This document shows, piece by piece, positions 1 to 5,897 of a stretch of 7,464 nucleotides of DNA. Source of the DNA: Oscillospiraceae bacterium. Its GTDB lineage: Bacteria > Bacillota > Clostridia > Oscillospirales > Ruminococcaceae. Position numbers and translations under genes: made by a program. The stretch's first letter is position 1. Each line of letters begins with the position of its first letter. The DNA lies in the NCBI GenBank assembly GCA_017544185.1, contig JAFYEQ010000014.1, positions 1 through 7,464 of the forward strand. The letters are read 5' to 3'. Below the pieces are notes generated by a model. That model had not been told where the DNA came from. It made no database searches and saw only the letters and a program-made list of their open reading frames with translations.

Positions 1-1
1 C

Positions 2-43
2 AACAAGAAGGCGTTCGCACTGGGAAGGGCTGTAGATGAGTAA
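2..43 (+). CDS. C-terminal tail of an upstream gene (partial, uncertain)
   Basis: From base 2 one frame stays open to a TAA at 41-43 and reads NKKAFALGRAVDE. This is a plausible soluble C-terminus rich in Lys, Ala and charged residues. The other two forward frames give less protein-like text and also stop by base 39. If real, it overlaps the start of the next gene by 8 bases (36-43), which would suggest an operon with translational coupling. Thirteen residues are too few to name a family. The call rests only on reading quality and the overlap, so it may be wrong. Confidence 0.4.
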   Translation, partial: NKKAFALGRAVDE

Positions 44-458
44 GTCAAAGGCAGTCGGCAAGGCAGGTGCATTGCTGTCGGCGGTATTGCTGGCGGTGAC
101 TATGGTGGCCACGTCATATATCGGCGGACAGCAGAGAGCGGTAGACCGCTATGTCACCAGTATAGCCACGGGAAACCTGACCGACTATACCGCTGTCACG
201 GGTGACACTTCATATACCGACAAGGATACCTTCAAGGCGGCCATGCGTTCGTGGCTCAACGAGAACGGGGACTTCCCCGACCTTGAGGAGAACAGTGTGG
301 TGGGTGCCACCGCCCGCATAAACAGCCATGATCATATATCCCTCGACCGCTGGATATGCAGGACGAAGGTCAGCTACTACAGCGGCTCCATGAGCCGTGT
401 CATAGAGCAGGATCTCACTGTCGTGTTCAGCAACGGGAAATGGATGATAGAGCAGTAA
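36..458 (+). CDS. small membrane-anchored or secreted hypothetical protein
   Basis: This 140-residue protein has a short basic N-terminus (MSKSKAVGK), one hydrophobic helix at about residues 10-29, and a polar remainder. It is therefore either an N-terminally anchored protein facing outward or a secreted one. No lipobox cysteine follows the helix, so it is not a standard lipoprotein; the only Cys is residue 108. After the helix, residues 32-60 (QQRAVDRYVTSIATGNLTDY) form an amphipathic helix followed by a Thr/Asp-rich stretch. The C-terminus alternates in beta fashion and ends VVFSNGKWMIEQ. That helix-first, strands-last pattern with a closing KW is common in NTF2-like extracytoplasmic domains, but this is a fold guess, not a recognised match. 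The ATG at 36 is preceded by GGGAAGGG (22-29) at workable spacing. A strong terminator follows directly. The function is unknown. Confidence 0.75.
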   Translation: MSKSKAVGKAGALLSAVLLAVTMVATSYIGGQQRAVDRYVTSIATGNLTDYTAVTGDTSYTDKDTFKAAMRSWLNENGDFPDLEENSVVGATARINSHDHISLDRWICRTKVSYYSGSMSRVIEQDLTVVFSNGKWMIEQ

Positions 459-463
459 ACAGG

Positions 464-491
464 AAACGGCAGACCGAGGTCTGCCGTTTTT
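464..491 (+). terminator. intrinsic terminator, probably working in both directions
   Basis: AAACGGCAGAC (464-474) pairs perfectly with GTCTGCCGTTT (479-489) around a CGAG loop, and five T follow (487-491). It starts 6 bases after the stop of the small secreted protein. On the minus strand the same stem is preceded by an A run and followed by TTTCCTGTTT, a weaker U tract. It may therefore also end the convergent antiporter transcript, whose stop codon is at 524-526. Confidence 0.92.
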
Positions 492-523
492 ATGTTTATG
501 GGTATGTATGAGCGGTCATATCA

Positions 524-1702
524 TCACTGTACCATGGGATCGCCCTTGTAGAGTACCTTGAGTATGATGGGGACGGATATGCTGGATACGATGATGAGCA
601 CGATGACGCTGGCAAAGTACTTGGCGTCTAACATACCCACGGAGAGCCCCTTTTGTGCTACGATCAGAGCGACCTCGCCGCGGGTCATCATGCCTACGCC
701 TACCTTCAGGCTGTCCCGTGTCTTTTCCCCGAGAAGACGTGCCGCCAGTCCGCATCCTACCACCTTGGTGAGGAGCGCCACCACTACGAAGCCGGCGGAG
801 AACAGCACCAGCTCTCTGTCAAAGCCGCTGAATGTGGTCTTGAGCCCGATGGATGCGAAGAACACAGGTCCGAAGATCATATACGAGTTGATGTCCACCT
901 TGCGGGCGATATAATCCGAGTCCTTCAGATTGCAGAGTATCAGTCCCGCTACGTACGCGCCTGTGATATCGGCTATGCCGAAGAACTTCTCTGCGGCAAA
1001 GGCAAAGAACATACACAGGGCAAGGCTCAGTATAGGCACGCGCCTCTGATGGGGATGATGCTTGTCGAGCCATTTGAAGATGTGATATGTGATGAAGCCG
1101 AAGCCTACGCTGGCCAGCAGGAAGAGGAGCACCTTTATTATTACAGATACCGCCGATGTCCCGGGGGAGCGCAGTCCTATGACGAAGGTGAGCACTACTA
1201 TACCTAGCACATCGTCGATGATGGCGGAGGACATGATCAGCGTACCGATCTCGCCCTTAAGGTGTCCCAGTTCTTTTAGGGTCTGCACCGTTATGCCGAC
1301 CGAGGTGGCGGTCATTATGGTACCTATGAACAGCGCTTTGAAGAAGTGCTCAGTCCCTATGCCGTCGTACCCGTAGAACGTCAGATACAGCAGCGTACCG
1401 CCGATCAGCGGCACGAACACTCCGACACAGGCGGTGATCAGTGCCTTGGGACCTGTCTTCATCAGGTCTCTGAAGTTCGTCTCCAGTCCTGCGGAGAACA
1501 TGAGCATGACCACGCCTATCTCTGCGATGAGCGACAGATAGTCAGACTGTCCCACTATACCGAAGCAGCATGGGCCTACTATAAGTCCTGCCACGATCTC
1601 TCCCACTACCTGCGGCGCCTTCAGCTTCTGGGCAAGGAGCCCTATCAGCTTTGCAGATACTATTATTATCGCCAGATCCCTGAAAAAGCTTATACGATCC
1701 AT
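524..1702 (-). CDS. CPA2-family monovalent cation/proton antiporter (NapA/GerN/Kef-type)
   Basis: This integral membrane antiporter is expected to exchange Na+ or K+ for protons across the cytoplasmic membrane, serving pH, salt or potassium homeostasis. It has 392 residues, the size of NapA and GerN, and hydrophobicity suggests 13 helices (roughly 8-26, 31-50, 54-73, 85-108, 118-143, 151-176, 184-209, 221-240, 243-259, 271-290, 297-325, 335-356, 361-384). Family hallmarks are visible. TATSVGITVQTLKELG (131-146) is the broken fourth helix. SSAIIDDVLGIVVL (158-171) carries the ion-binding Asp pair D163-D164. MTRGEVALIVA (339-349) is the later conserved helix, and R341 may be the basic partner of the Asp pair (inference). 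The double Asp is typical of electrogenic CPA2 members. No C-terminal TrkA-N (RCK) domain follows, unlike KefB/C. The start ATG has AAGGGA just upstream. It is transcribed alone and divergently from the GntR/ABC operon. The exact cation cannot be read from the sequence. Confidence 0.93.
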   Translation of the reverse strand: MDRISFFRDLAIIIVSAKLIGLLAQKLKAPQVVGEIVAGLIVGPCCFGIVGQSDYLSLIAEIGVVMLMFSAGLETNFRDLMKTGPKALITACVGVFVPLIGGTLLYLTFYGYDGIGTEHFFKALFIGTIMTATSVGITVQTLKELGHLKGEIGTLIMSSAIIDDVLGIVVLTFVIGLRSPGTSAVSVIIKVLLFLLASVGFGFITYHIFKWLDKHHPHQRRVPILSLALCMFFAFAAEKFFGIADITGAYVAGLILCNLKDSDYIARKVDINSYMIFGPVFFASIGLKTTFSGFDRELVLFSAGFVVVALLTKVVGCGLAARLLGEKTRDSLKVGVGMMTRGEVALIVAQKGLSVGMLDAKYFASVIVLIIVSSISVPIILKVLYKGDPMVQ

Positions 1703-1756
1703 ATTATCCCTTTTTGTATGTTATTTCATGCCAAAGTCAAAACAGTACAGAATGGT

Positions 1757-1790
1757 CGGGGAACGGTGCGTCAGTGCGCATCGTTCCCCG
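1757..1790 (-). promoter_or_regulatory. stable hairpin in the antiporter 5' leader
   Basis: CGGGGAACG (1757-1765) is the exact reverse complement of CGTTCCCCG (1782-1790). The pairing resumes with TGCG (1767-1770) against CGCA (1777-1780), leaving a 6-base loop and one non-Watson-Crick position (1766/1781). On the minus strand it lies about 15 bases after the predicted transcription start and about 55 bases before the antiporter ATG. No U tract follows on either strand, so it is not a simple terminator. An alternative pairing, GCAUC (1800-1796) with GAUGC (1782-1778), would compete with the long stem and allow two states. It could be a regulatory or RNA-stabilising leader. No riboswitch class was recognised. 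Confidence 0.6.
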
Positions 1791-1810
1791 CTTATGATGC
1801 CGTACTATGT

Positions 1811-1839
1811 ATTATAACACTTCACGATGCCTTTTGCAA
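1811..1839 (-). promoter_or_regulatory. sigma-A promoter for the antiporter
   Basis: Read on the minus strand, TTGCAA (1839-1834) is separated by 17 bases from a perfect TATAAT (1816-1811). TGT immediately precedes the -10, giving an extended -10. The start of transcription would fall near 1804, giving a leader of about 100 bases. Spacing and -10 are ideal, while the -35 matches 4 of 6 positions. Confidence 0.75.
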
Positions 1840-1906
1840 GCACACAATTGATAAAAATGTACGATCTCGCCCCTGTTTTTTGTGCATAATTTTTGCGGTG
1901 AGGGTA

Positions 1907-1934
1907 TTGACTTATCTGTAGTATGTGTTATAAT
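1907..1934 (+). promoter_or_regulatory. sigma-A promoter for the GntR-ABC operon
   Basis: TTGACT (1907-1912), a 16-base spacer and a perfect TATAAT (1929-1934) with TGT just before it (extended -10) form a strong promoter. The predicted start is near 1941, inside the inverted repeat at 1935-1955. A promoter this strong with a palindrome on its start site is the expected layout for a repressed operon. Confidence 0.82.
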
Positions 1935-1955
1935 TGTACTATAAGTGATAGTACA
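1935..1955 (+). promoter_or_regulatory. inverted repeat, probable operator of the YtrA-type regulator
   Basis: TGTACTAT (1935-1942) and ATAGTACA (1948-1955) are perfect inverted arms separated by AAGTG. The element begins one base after the -10 box, covers the predicted transcription start, and lies about 90 bases ahead of a GntR regulator gene. Dimeric GntR proteins of the YtrA group bind inverted repeats in their own promoters and repress them, so autoregulation is the natural reading. A further GTACTA copy lies at 1966-1971, 30 bases from the left arm. Confidence 0.7.
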
Positions 1956-2041
1956 CTTGATGAACGTACTACACTATCATCAACAAGAGCCGTATCTCTG
2001 TCGCGACGGGACACGGCGCCACATGGGAAAGGGTGTATGCG

Positions 2042-2398
2042 ATGTTCGATATAGATCTTCAGAGCAGGATCCCCATATATGAACAGCTCTACACTAAGAT
2101 AGCAGGGCTCGCGGCACGGCAGATCCTGTCCCCCGGGGACAAGATACCGTCGGTGAGGGAGCTGGCCAAGGACCTGGGAGTAAATCCCAACACGGTATCC
2201 AAGGCGTATCTTATGCTGGAGCGGGACGGGCTGATCTACTCTGTGCCCGGACGGGGGACGTTCCTGGCGAAAGATCTGAGCTCGGTGAGAGCAGGCGCGA
2301 AGGAGGAGTTCGGCAAGGCCGTGCTGCTCGCGCATGAAAAGGGACTGGAAAGGGATGACCTGATAGAGGTCATAGATGGAACGGGGGTATTCAAGTGA
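2042..2398 (+). CDS. GntR-family transcriptional regulator, YtrA subfamily
   Basis: This 118-residue DNA-binding protein is predicted to repress its own ABC transporter operon. The N-terminal winged helix-turn-helix spans about residues 10-76: IPIYEQLYTKI opens the domain, PGDKIPSVRELAKDLGVNPN and the following TVSKAYLMLERDGL hold the recognition helix, and VPGRGTFLA (68-76) is the wing. The C-terminus is only about 40 residues, a short charged helix at about 83-113. This is typical of YtrA-type members, which lack the large ligand domain of FadR or HutC types and dimerise through that helix. The signal is therefore hard to predict. The ATG at 2042 is preferred because AAAGGG (2028-2033) sits 8 bases upstream; a GTG at 2033 would overlap that site. 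The last codons overlap the ATPase start (GTGA, 2395-2398), so the two are translationally coupled. Confidence 0.93.
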   Translation: MFDIDLQSRIPIYEQLYTKIAGLAARQILSPGDKIPSVRELAKDLGVNPNTVSKAYLMLERDGLIYSVPGRGTFLAKDLSSVRAGAKEEFGKAVLLAHEKGLERDDLIEVIDGTGVFK

Positions 2399-3351
2399 TC
2401 GAGCTTAGACAGGCGACTAAACGCTTTGACGATAAATCTGCGCTGGACTGTGCCGACCTTACCATAGGGGAGGGGACGGCGTTCGGCCTGCTGGGACCCA
2501 ACGGCGCAGGCAAATCTACTATACTTAGACTGCTGTCCGGTATCTACGAGGCCGACGGCGGGGCTGTACTGATCGACGGTCAGCCGGTGTTCGACGCGCC
2601 GCAGGTGAAGCAGAGAGTGTTCTTCATAAATGACGAGACGGTACAGTTCGGCAGCTTTACGCTGAAGGGGCTGAAGGACTACTACAAGGGGTTCTACCCC
2701 AAGTTCTCCGATGAGGTCTTCGACAAGCTGGCAGAGATGGTGGCTCTCCCTATGAACAAGAGGATGGACACCTTCTCCAAGGGCATGAAGCGTCAGGCAG
2801 TGGTCATCACGGGACTGGCATCGGGTACGGACTATCTGCTGCTGGATGAGGCCTTCGACGGGCTGGATCCTACCATGAGGATCATAGTCAGACGTATGCT
2901 GGTGGACGCTATGCTGGACCGCAAGCTCACCACGGTAATATCCTCCCATAACCTCAACGAGATCAACGAGGTGTGCGACAGCGTAGCGCTGATACATCAG
3001 GGCAAGGTAGTGTTCAGCCGCGATCTGGACTCCGTGAAGGGCAATGTGCATAAGATACAGGCTGCCTTCGCGTCGGATCCCGGAGAGGGCGCCTTCAAGG
3101 ACGAGCGTATACTGCACTACAGCAGGAACGGCTCGGTACACTACATCATCGTCAAGGGCACGGAGGAGGAGATACAGGGCATGTTCGCACACCTGTCTCC
3201 TACACTGTTCGACATCATCCCCATGACCCTCGAAGAGATATTCATATACGAGATGGAAGGGCTGGGCTACGACTCATCGGGGCTCAGACAGACTGCCGGC
3301 GCAGCGGGTATAGTTGATGCGGGCGCGTTCGACAAGGGGGCGAGAGCATGA
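2395..3351 (+). CDS. ABC transporter ATP-binding protein
   Basis: This 318-residue nucleotide-binding subunit hydrolyses ATP to drive the permease encoded next. The Walker A motif is GPNGAGKST (34-42). The signature is SKGMKRQ (128-134) in place of the usual LSGGQ. Walker B is YLLLDEAFDGLDP (147-159), with catalytic E152 and the D-loop at 156-159, and the H-loop is SSH with H185. The Q-loop region reads FFINDETVQFGSFT (76-89): where many homologues have Gln there appears to be Asp (D80), though Q84 is close by. The FYPKFS stretch after it is familiar from ABC-2 ATPases paired with YtrA-type regulators. About 100 residues follow the nucleotide-binding fold, including a Gly/Ala-rich tail at 292-318. 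The GTG start overlaps the regulator stop by 4 bases and has CGGGGG (2382-2387) 7 bases upstream. It is probably the cytoplasmic half of an exporter; the substrate is unknown. Confidence 0.94.
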   Translation: MIELRQATKRFDDKSALDCADLTIGEGTAFGLLGPNGAGKSTILRLLSGIYEADGGAVLIDGQPVFDAPQVKQRVFFINDETVQFGSFTLKGLKDYYKGFYPKFSDEVFDKLAEMVALPMNKRMDTFSKGMKRQAVVITGLASGTDYLLLDEAFDGLDPTMRIIVRRMLVDAMLDRKLTTVISSHNLNEINEVCDSVALIHQGKVVFSRDLDSVKGNVHKIQAAFASDPGEGAFKDERILHYSRNGSVHYIIVKGTEEEIQGMFAHLSPTLFDIIPMTLEEIFIYEMEGLGYDSSGLRQTAGAAGIVDAGAFDKGARA

Positions 3352-5711
3352 GCGAGACAGTAAAGAGCAGCTTCTTCACGCGCGAGATGCTCCATAACGC
3401 CAAGATGGAGATACTGCGCCAGAAGAAGATGATGATAGTGCTCACGGTGCTGCATCTTGTGGGTCTGCCCTTCGTGCTGATCCAGATGATCCTCAAGATA
3501 CTGTCGGGCCATGACTTCGACAGCGTAGCTCCGTATATGGCTATCGGCTGCATCACTACAGCAGTAGCACTGCTGGCGGGCATATCCTGCGCGATCAATT
3601 CCATGCCGTACCTGTACAAGAAGACCGAGGTGGACACGAGGCTGTCGCTGCCTATGAGCACTGCTCAGCGCTTTGCATCGGATCTTATGTCAGGCATGTT
3701 CGTATACGCTCTTCCCTTCTTAGTGTCCATGGCACTGTCATGGGTACTGGTACTGATAGGGCATCTCACCTGCGACGGCAGGACGCTCTATCTCGAATAT
3801 ACAGAGCCCGAGAAGGTAGAGATATTCCAACAGATGGCGCCTTATCTTTTCAGGGCCATGATCACTGCACTGGTGATGATGCTGCTGTACTATATGATGA
3901 CAGTACTGGTCATCAGCTGCTGCGGCTCTCTCCTTGAGGCCATAGTATATACTGTACTGATAAACGGTCTTGTGCCGGGCGTCATTGCCGTGACTACGGC
4001 GGTATGCGCTATGGACCTGAACGGTCTGGAGTGGGATTTCTACCTCCAGTTCGCGCTGCCCTTCACGTCACCTCTGGGAGCGATGATATTCGCAGTGCCG
4101 AGTATCGCAGAGGGACCGAACTCGTTCATACCCTTCGCAGTATGGGCGCTCATCACAGTGGTGATAGCCTGTGTATACGGCGCGGTGGGGTATCTGGCGT
4201 ACTTCAAGCGAAAGGCGGAGGATACGGGCAAGCCTATCGTGTTCGGCATATTCTATGATGCCATAATGACACTGGCTCTGGTGAGCATGATATTCCTCTT
4301 CATCAGCATGGATGACGATATGATCCTGCCTGCGGTCATAGTAACGGCAGTGTTCTACTTCGTGGCGTCTGTCATCCGAAACCGCGGCTTCAAGCGCTTC
4401 GGCAGGAGCGTCATAGCCTATGTGGTCACCGCAGCATGTTGCTTCGCGGGGTACTTCATCATAGAGGCAACAGGCTCCTTTGGTGCCGAGAGACATGTGC
4501 CTTCGGCTTCCACCGTGAGCTGTGCATACATCAGCTACAACGGTGCCGAACAGGCTGACGTGACGGACTTCGGCGGCATGTTCGGCGGCAAGCCCCTCGA
4601 TGAGATCACCTGCATCACAGAGAGAGACGATATCGAGATGCTGCTGGATCTCCATAGGAGCGTGGTAGAAAAGGGCGATATGGAGGACCGTGAGTGGTAC
4701 GGCAGAGACTCTCACCGCTACCGCGTCCTTTACAAGCTGAAGTCGGGCTCCTGGATGCTGCGTCAGTATACCCTCGATGACAGCGAGTACTCAAGACTGT
4801 CCGAGCTCGATGACGAGCCAGCTCTTCGTCGGGTGCGCGTGACCGAGGCTAGGAGTTATCTCGAGTACCGTACGACCGGCCTGTATCGGGAAGATACGAA
4901 GGTGCTCATGCTCAAGGGCGAGCTCAGCAGCTATATGTTCTCTGACAAGTACGACCAGCGCATCGCAGACGGATCTAAGGTGGTAGAACTGAAGGATCTC
5001 CCGAACGATTTCACCGAGAAGTTCTGTCAGGCTCTGGAGAACGATGTGATGAACATGTCGTCCGAGCAGTACATGCGCCCCGATGTGAAGTCCTACGGGC
5101 TCACCTCCGACGGCAGCTCTATGGGGATACTCGTTCGTGAGGACTTCACGGAGACCATGAACTATCTCTTCAGCATGGGCTTTGAGCTCCCCGAGGATGG
5201 GATAGATGCTTACTCCCTTATCAAGAACGGCAGCATGAGCATAGCAAGTATACCGATGATGTCGGTTCACAACGGCGGTACAGTATCTCTGGATCACAAC
5301 TGCTCCCGTGATGCATACCGCTTCGGTAACGAATACAACGATCCCTTCTATTTCACATGCATCACCTCCCTCAACTCCACAGACTACTTTATGCCTAACA
5401 CGGGCGATCTTGAGCGTATCCTCTCCACATCTCTTCGCGATGTGAAGGGCGATCCCAGGGTATACGGATGTGAGTACGTGATAGTTGTGGACGACAAGTC
5501 GTACTTCGTAAGGGAAGATATGACCGAACAGGCAAAGAACATCTTCGTTGAGCGTTACCTCGCGCAAGAAGCTACAAGGCTGGTCTCCGATGACAGGGCA
5601 TCGGTGGAGGATATCAGGGCCTTCGTGGACATCTACAGCGTGGAGATAGACGATATGTTCGGAGAAGGCATGGTGGAAGAGATCAAGGGCTATATACGCA
5701 CAAAAGAATGA
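3348..5711 (+). CDS. ABC-2 type permease with large C-terminal extracytoplasmic domain
   Basis: This 787-residue membrane subunit is the partner of the preceding ATPase; its ATG overlaps that stop (ATGA, 3348-3351) and follows AAGGGGG (3334-3340). Hydrophobic helices lie at about 28-52, 60-85, 110-140, 168-192, 195-222, 259-287, 299-320, 323-342 and 353-372. A further hydrophobic stretch at 231-254 may not cross the membrane. Basic residues in the loops KRKAEDTGK (287-295) and NRGFKRFGR (345-353) place those inside, so residues from about 373 to 787 should face outward. This 415-residue domain is polar, acidic and helix/strand mixed. Its first part, DDIEMLLDLHRSVV (427-440) followed by YRVLYKLKSGSWMLRQYTL (458-476), resembles from memory the uncharacterised C-terminal domain (DUF6449-like) of other Firmicute permeases; this is unverified. 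It could be a peptide or antibiotic exporter or sensor. No substrate can be assigned. Confidence 0.88.
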   Translation: MSETVKSSFFTREMLHNAKMEILRQKKMMIVLTVLHLVGLPFVLIQMILKILSGHDFDSVAPYMAIGCITTAVALLAGISCAINSMPYLYKKTEVDTRLSLPMSTAQRFASDLMSGMFVYALPFLVSMALSWVLVLIGHLTCDGRTLYLEYTEPEKVEIFQQMAPYLFRAMITALVMMLLYYMMTVLVISCCGSLLEAIVYTVLINGLVPGVIAVTTAVCAMDLNGLEWDFYLQFALPFTSPLGAMIFAVPSIAEGPNSFIPFAVWALITVVIACVYGAVGYLAYFKRKAEDTGKPIVFGIFYDAIMTLALVSMIFLFISMDDDMILPAVIVTAVFYFVASVIRNRGFKRFGRSVIAYVVTAACCFAGYFIIEATGSFGAERHVPSASTVSCAYISYNGAEQADVTDFGGMFGGKPLDEITCITERDDIEMLLDLHRSVVEKGDMEDREWYGRDSHRYRVLYKLKSGSWMLRQYTLDDSEYSRLSELDDEPALRRVRVTEARSYLEYRTTGLYREDTKVLMLKGELSSYMFSDKYDQRIADGSKVVELKDLPNDFTEKFCQALENDVMNMSSEQYMRPDVKSYGLTSDGSSMGILVREDFTETMNYLFSMGFELPEDGIDAYSLIKNGSMSIASIPMMSVHNGGTVSLDHNCSRDAYRFGNEYNDPFYFTCITSLNSTDYFMPNTGDLERILSTSLRDVKGDPRVYGCEYVIVVDDKSYFVREDMTEQAKNIFVERYLAQEATRLVSDDRASVEDIRAFVDIYSVEIDDMFGEGMVEEIKGYIRTKE

Positions 5712-5740
5712 TCCGCCATATATGCCATAAATAAATGATG

Positions 5741-5775
5741 ATAGGCAGTCGTGCTTGTGCAGACTGCCTATTTTT
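5741..5775 (+). terminator. intrinsic terminator of the GntR-ABC operon
   Basis: ATAGGCAGTC (5741-5750) pairs with GACTGCCTAT (5762-5771). TGC/GCA (5752-5754 with 5759-5761) can extend the stem past a bulged G. Five T (5771-5775) follow. It lies 30 bases after the permease stop and ahead of the rimP promoter, so the two units are probably separate. Confidence 0.9.
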
Positions 5776-5797
5776 ATCGGGAGATGCGCGATAATAC

Positions 5798-5826
5798 TTG
5801 ACTTATGATGCGGTCTGTGGTATAAT
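5798..5826 (+). promoter_or_regulatory. sigma-A promoter for rimP-nusA
   Basis: TTGACT (5798-5803), a 17-base spacer and a perfect TATAAT (5821-5826) preceded by TGG (extended -10) make a near-consensus promoter. Transcription should start near 5833. Only about 18 bases separate this from the hairpin at 5851-5876. Confidence 0.88.
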
Positions 5827-5850
5827 ATATAAAGTTAAAGAAGGGGTGAC

Positions 5851-5876
5851 AAAGACTGGAGCGATCCGGTCTTTTT
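5851..5876 (+). terminator. terminator-like hairpin in the rimP leader (candidate attenuator)
   Basis: AAAGACTGGA (5851-5860) pairs with TCCGGTCTTT (5865-5874) through ten pairs, one of them a T-G wobble, around a GCGA tetraloop of the GNRA type. The U tract runs TTTTT (5872-5876) then CGTTT. It sits between the promoter and the rimP ribosome binding site, so it would end most transcripts at about 45 nucleotides unless bypassed. No anti-terminator partner is obvious in the short leader. Because nusA lies in the same transcript, NusA-dependent feedback at this site is a reasonable hypothesis. Confidence 0.72.
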
Positions 5877-5885
5877 CGTTTGAAT

Positions 5886-5891
5886 GGAGGT
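5886..5891 (+). promoter_or_regulatory. ribosome binding site that fixes the rimP start
   Basis: GGAGGT (5886-5891) lies 7 bases before the TTG at 5898-5900. An earlier in-frame TTG at 5880 sits upstream of this site and inside the end of the hairpin's U-rich tail, so it is not a credible start. Confidence 0.8.
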
Positions 5892-5897
5892 ACTCGA

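Larger units (their letters stand above)
1703..2041. other. divergent intergenic region with two promoters, a hairpin and an operator
   Basis: This 339-base gap between the antiporter (leftward) and the GntR operon (rightward) has no convincing coding frame. It holds, left to right: the antiporter ribosome binding site, a leader hairpin at 1757-1790, the leftward promoter (1811-1839), an AT-rich stretch, the rightward promoter (1907-1934), an inverted repeat at 1935-1955, and a leader of about 100 bases before the regulator. The leader includes the short palindromes GTCGCGAC (2000-2007) and GGCGCC (2015-2020), to which I assign no role. Confidence 0.8.

Noticed and set aside
653..1207. Open frame of 184 codons on the plus strand
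   Set aside because: It is a shadow of the antiporter gene; the minus-strand reading has the family motifs and 13 helices.
1757..1790. Hairpin read as an intrinsic terminator
   Set aside because: No run of T follows it on either strand; it is treated as a leader structure instead.
1346..1921. Open frame of 191 codons on the plus strand
   Set aside because: It runs through the antiporter 5' end, the leader hairpin and both promoters, and the translation is Tyr/Cys/His-rich with no motif.
2000..2020. Short palindromes GTCGCGAC and GGCGCC in the GntR leader
   Set aside because: At 8 and 6 bases they are small and not placed like an operator or terminator.
2033..2041. GTG as the start of the GntR gene
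   Set aside because: It overlaps the ribosome binding site; the ATG at 2042 has better spacing and gives the usual YtrA-type N-terminus.
2236..3192. Long open frame of 318 codons on the minus strand
   Set aside because: It lies opposite the GntR and ATPase genes, is rich in His, Arg and Leu with no recognisable motif, and mirrors codon bias of the real genes.
4791..5567. Open frame of 258 codons on the minus strand
   Set aside because: It is antisense to the permease C-terminal domain, has Cys/His-rich text with no family motif, and no ribosome binding site was noted.
5880..5897. Upstream TTG as the rimP start
   Set aside because: The ribosome binding site lies downstream of it at 5886-5891, and the added residues do not resemble RimP.
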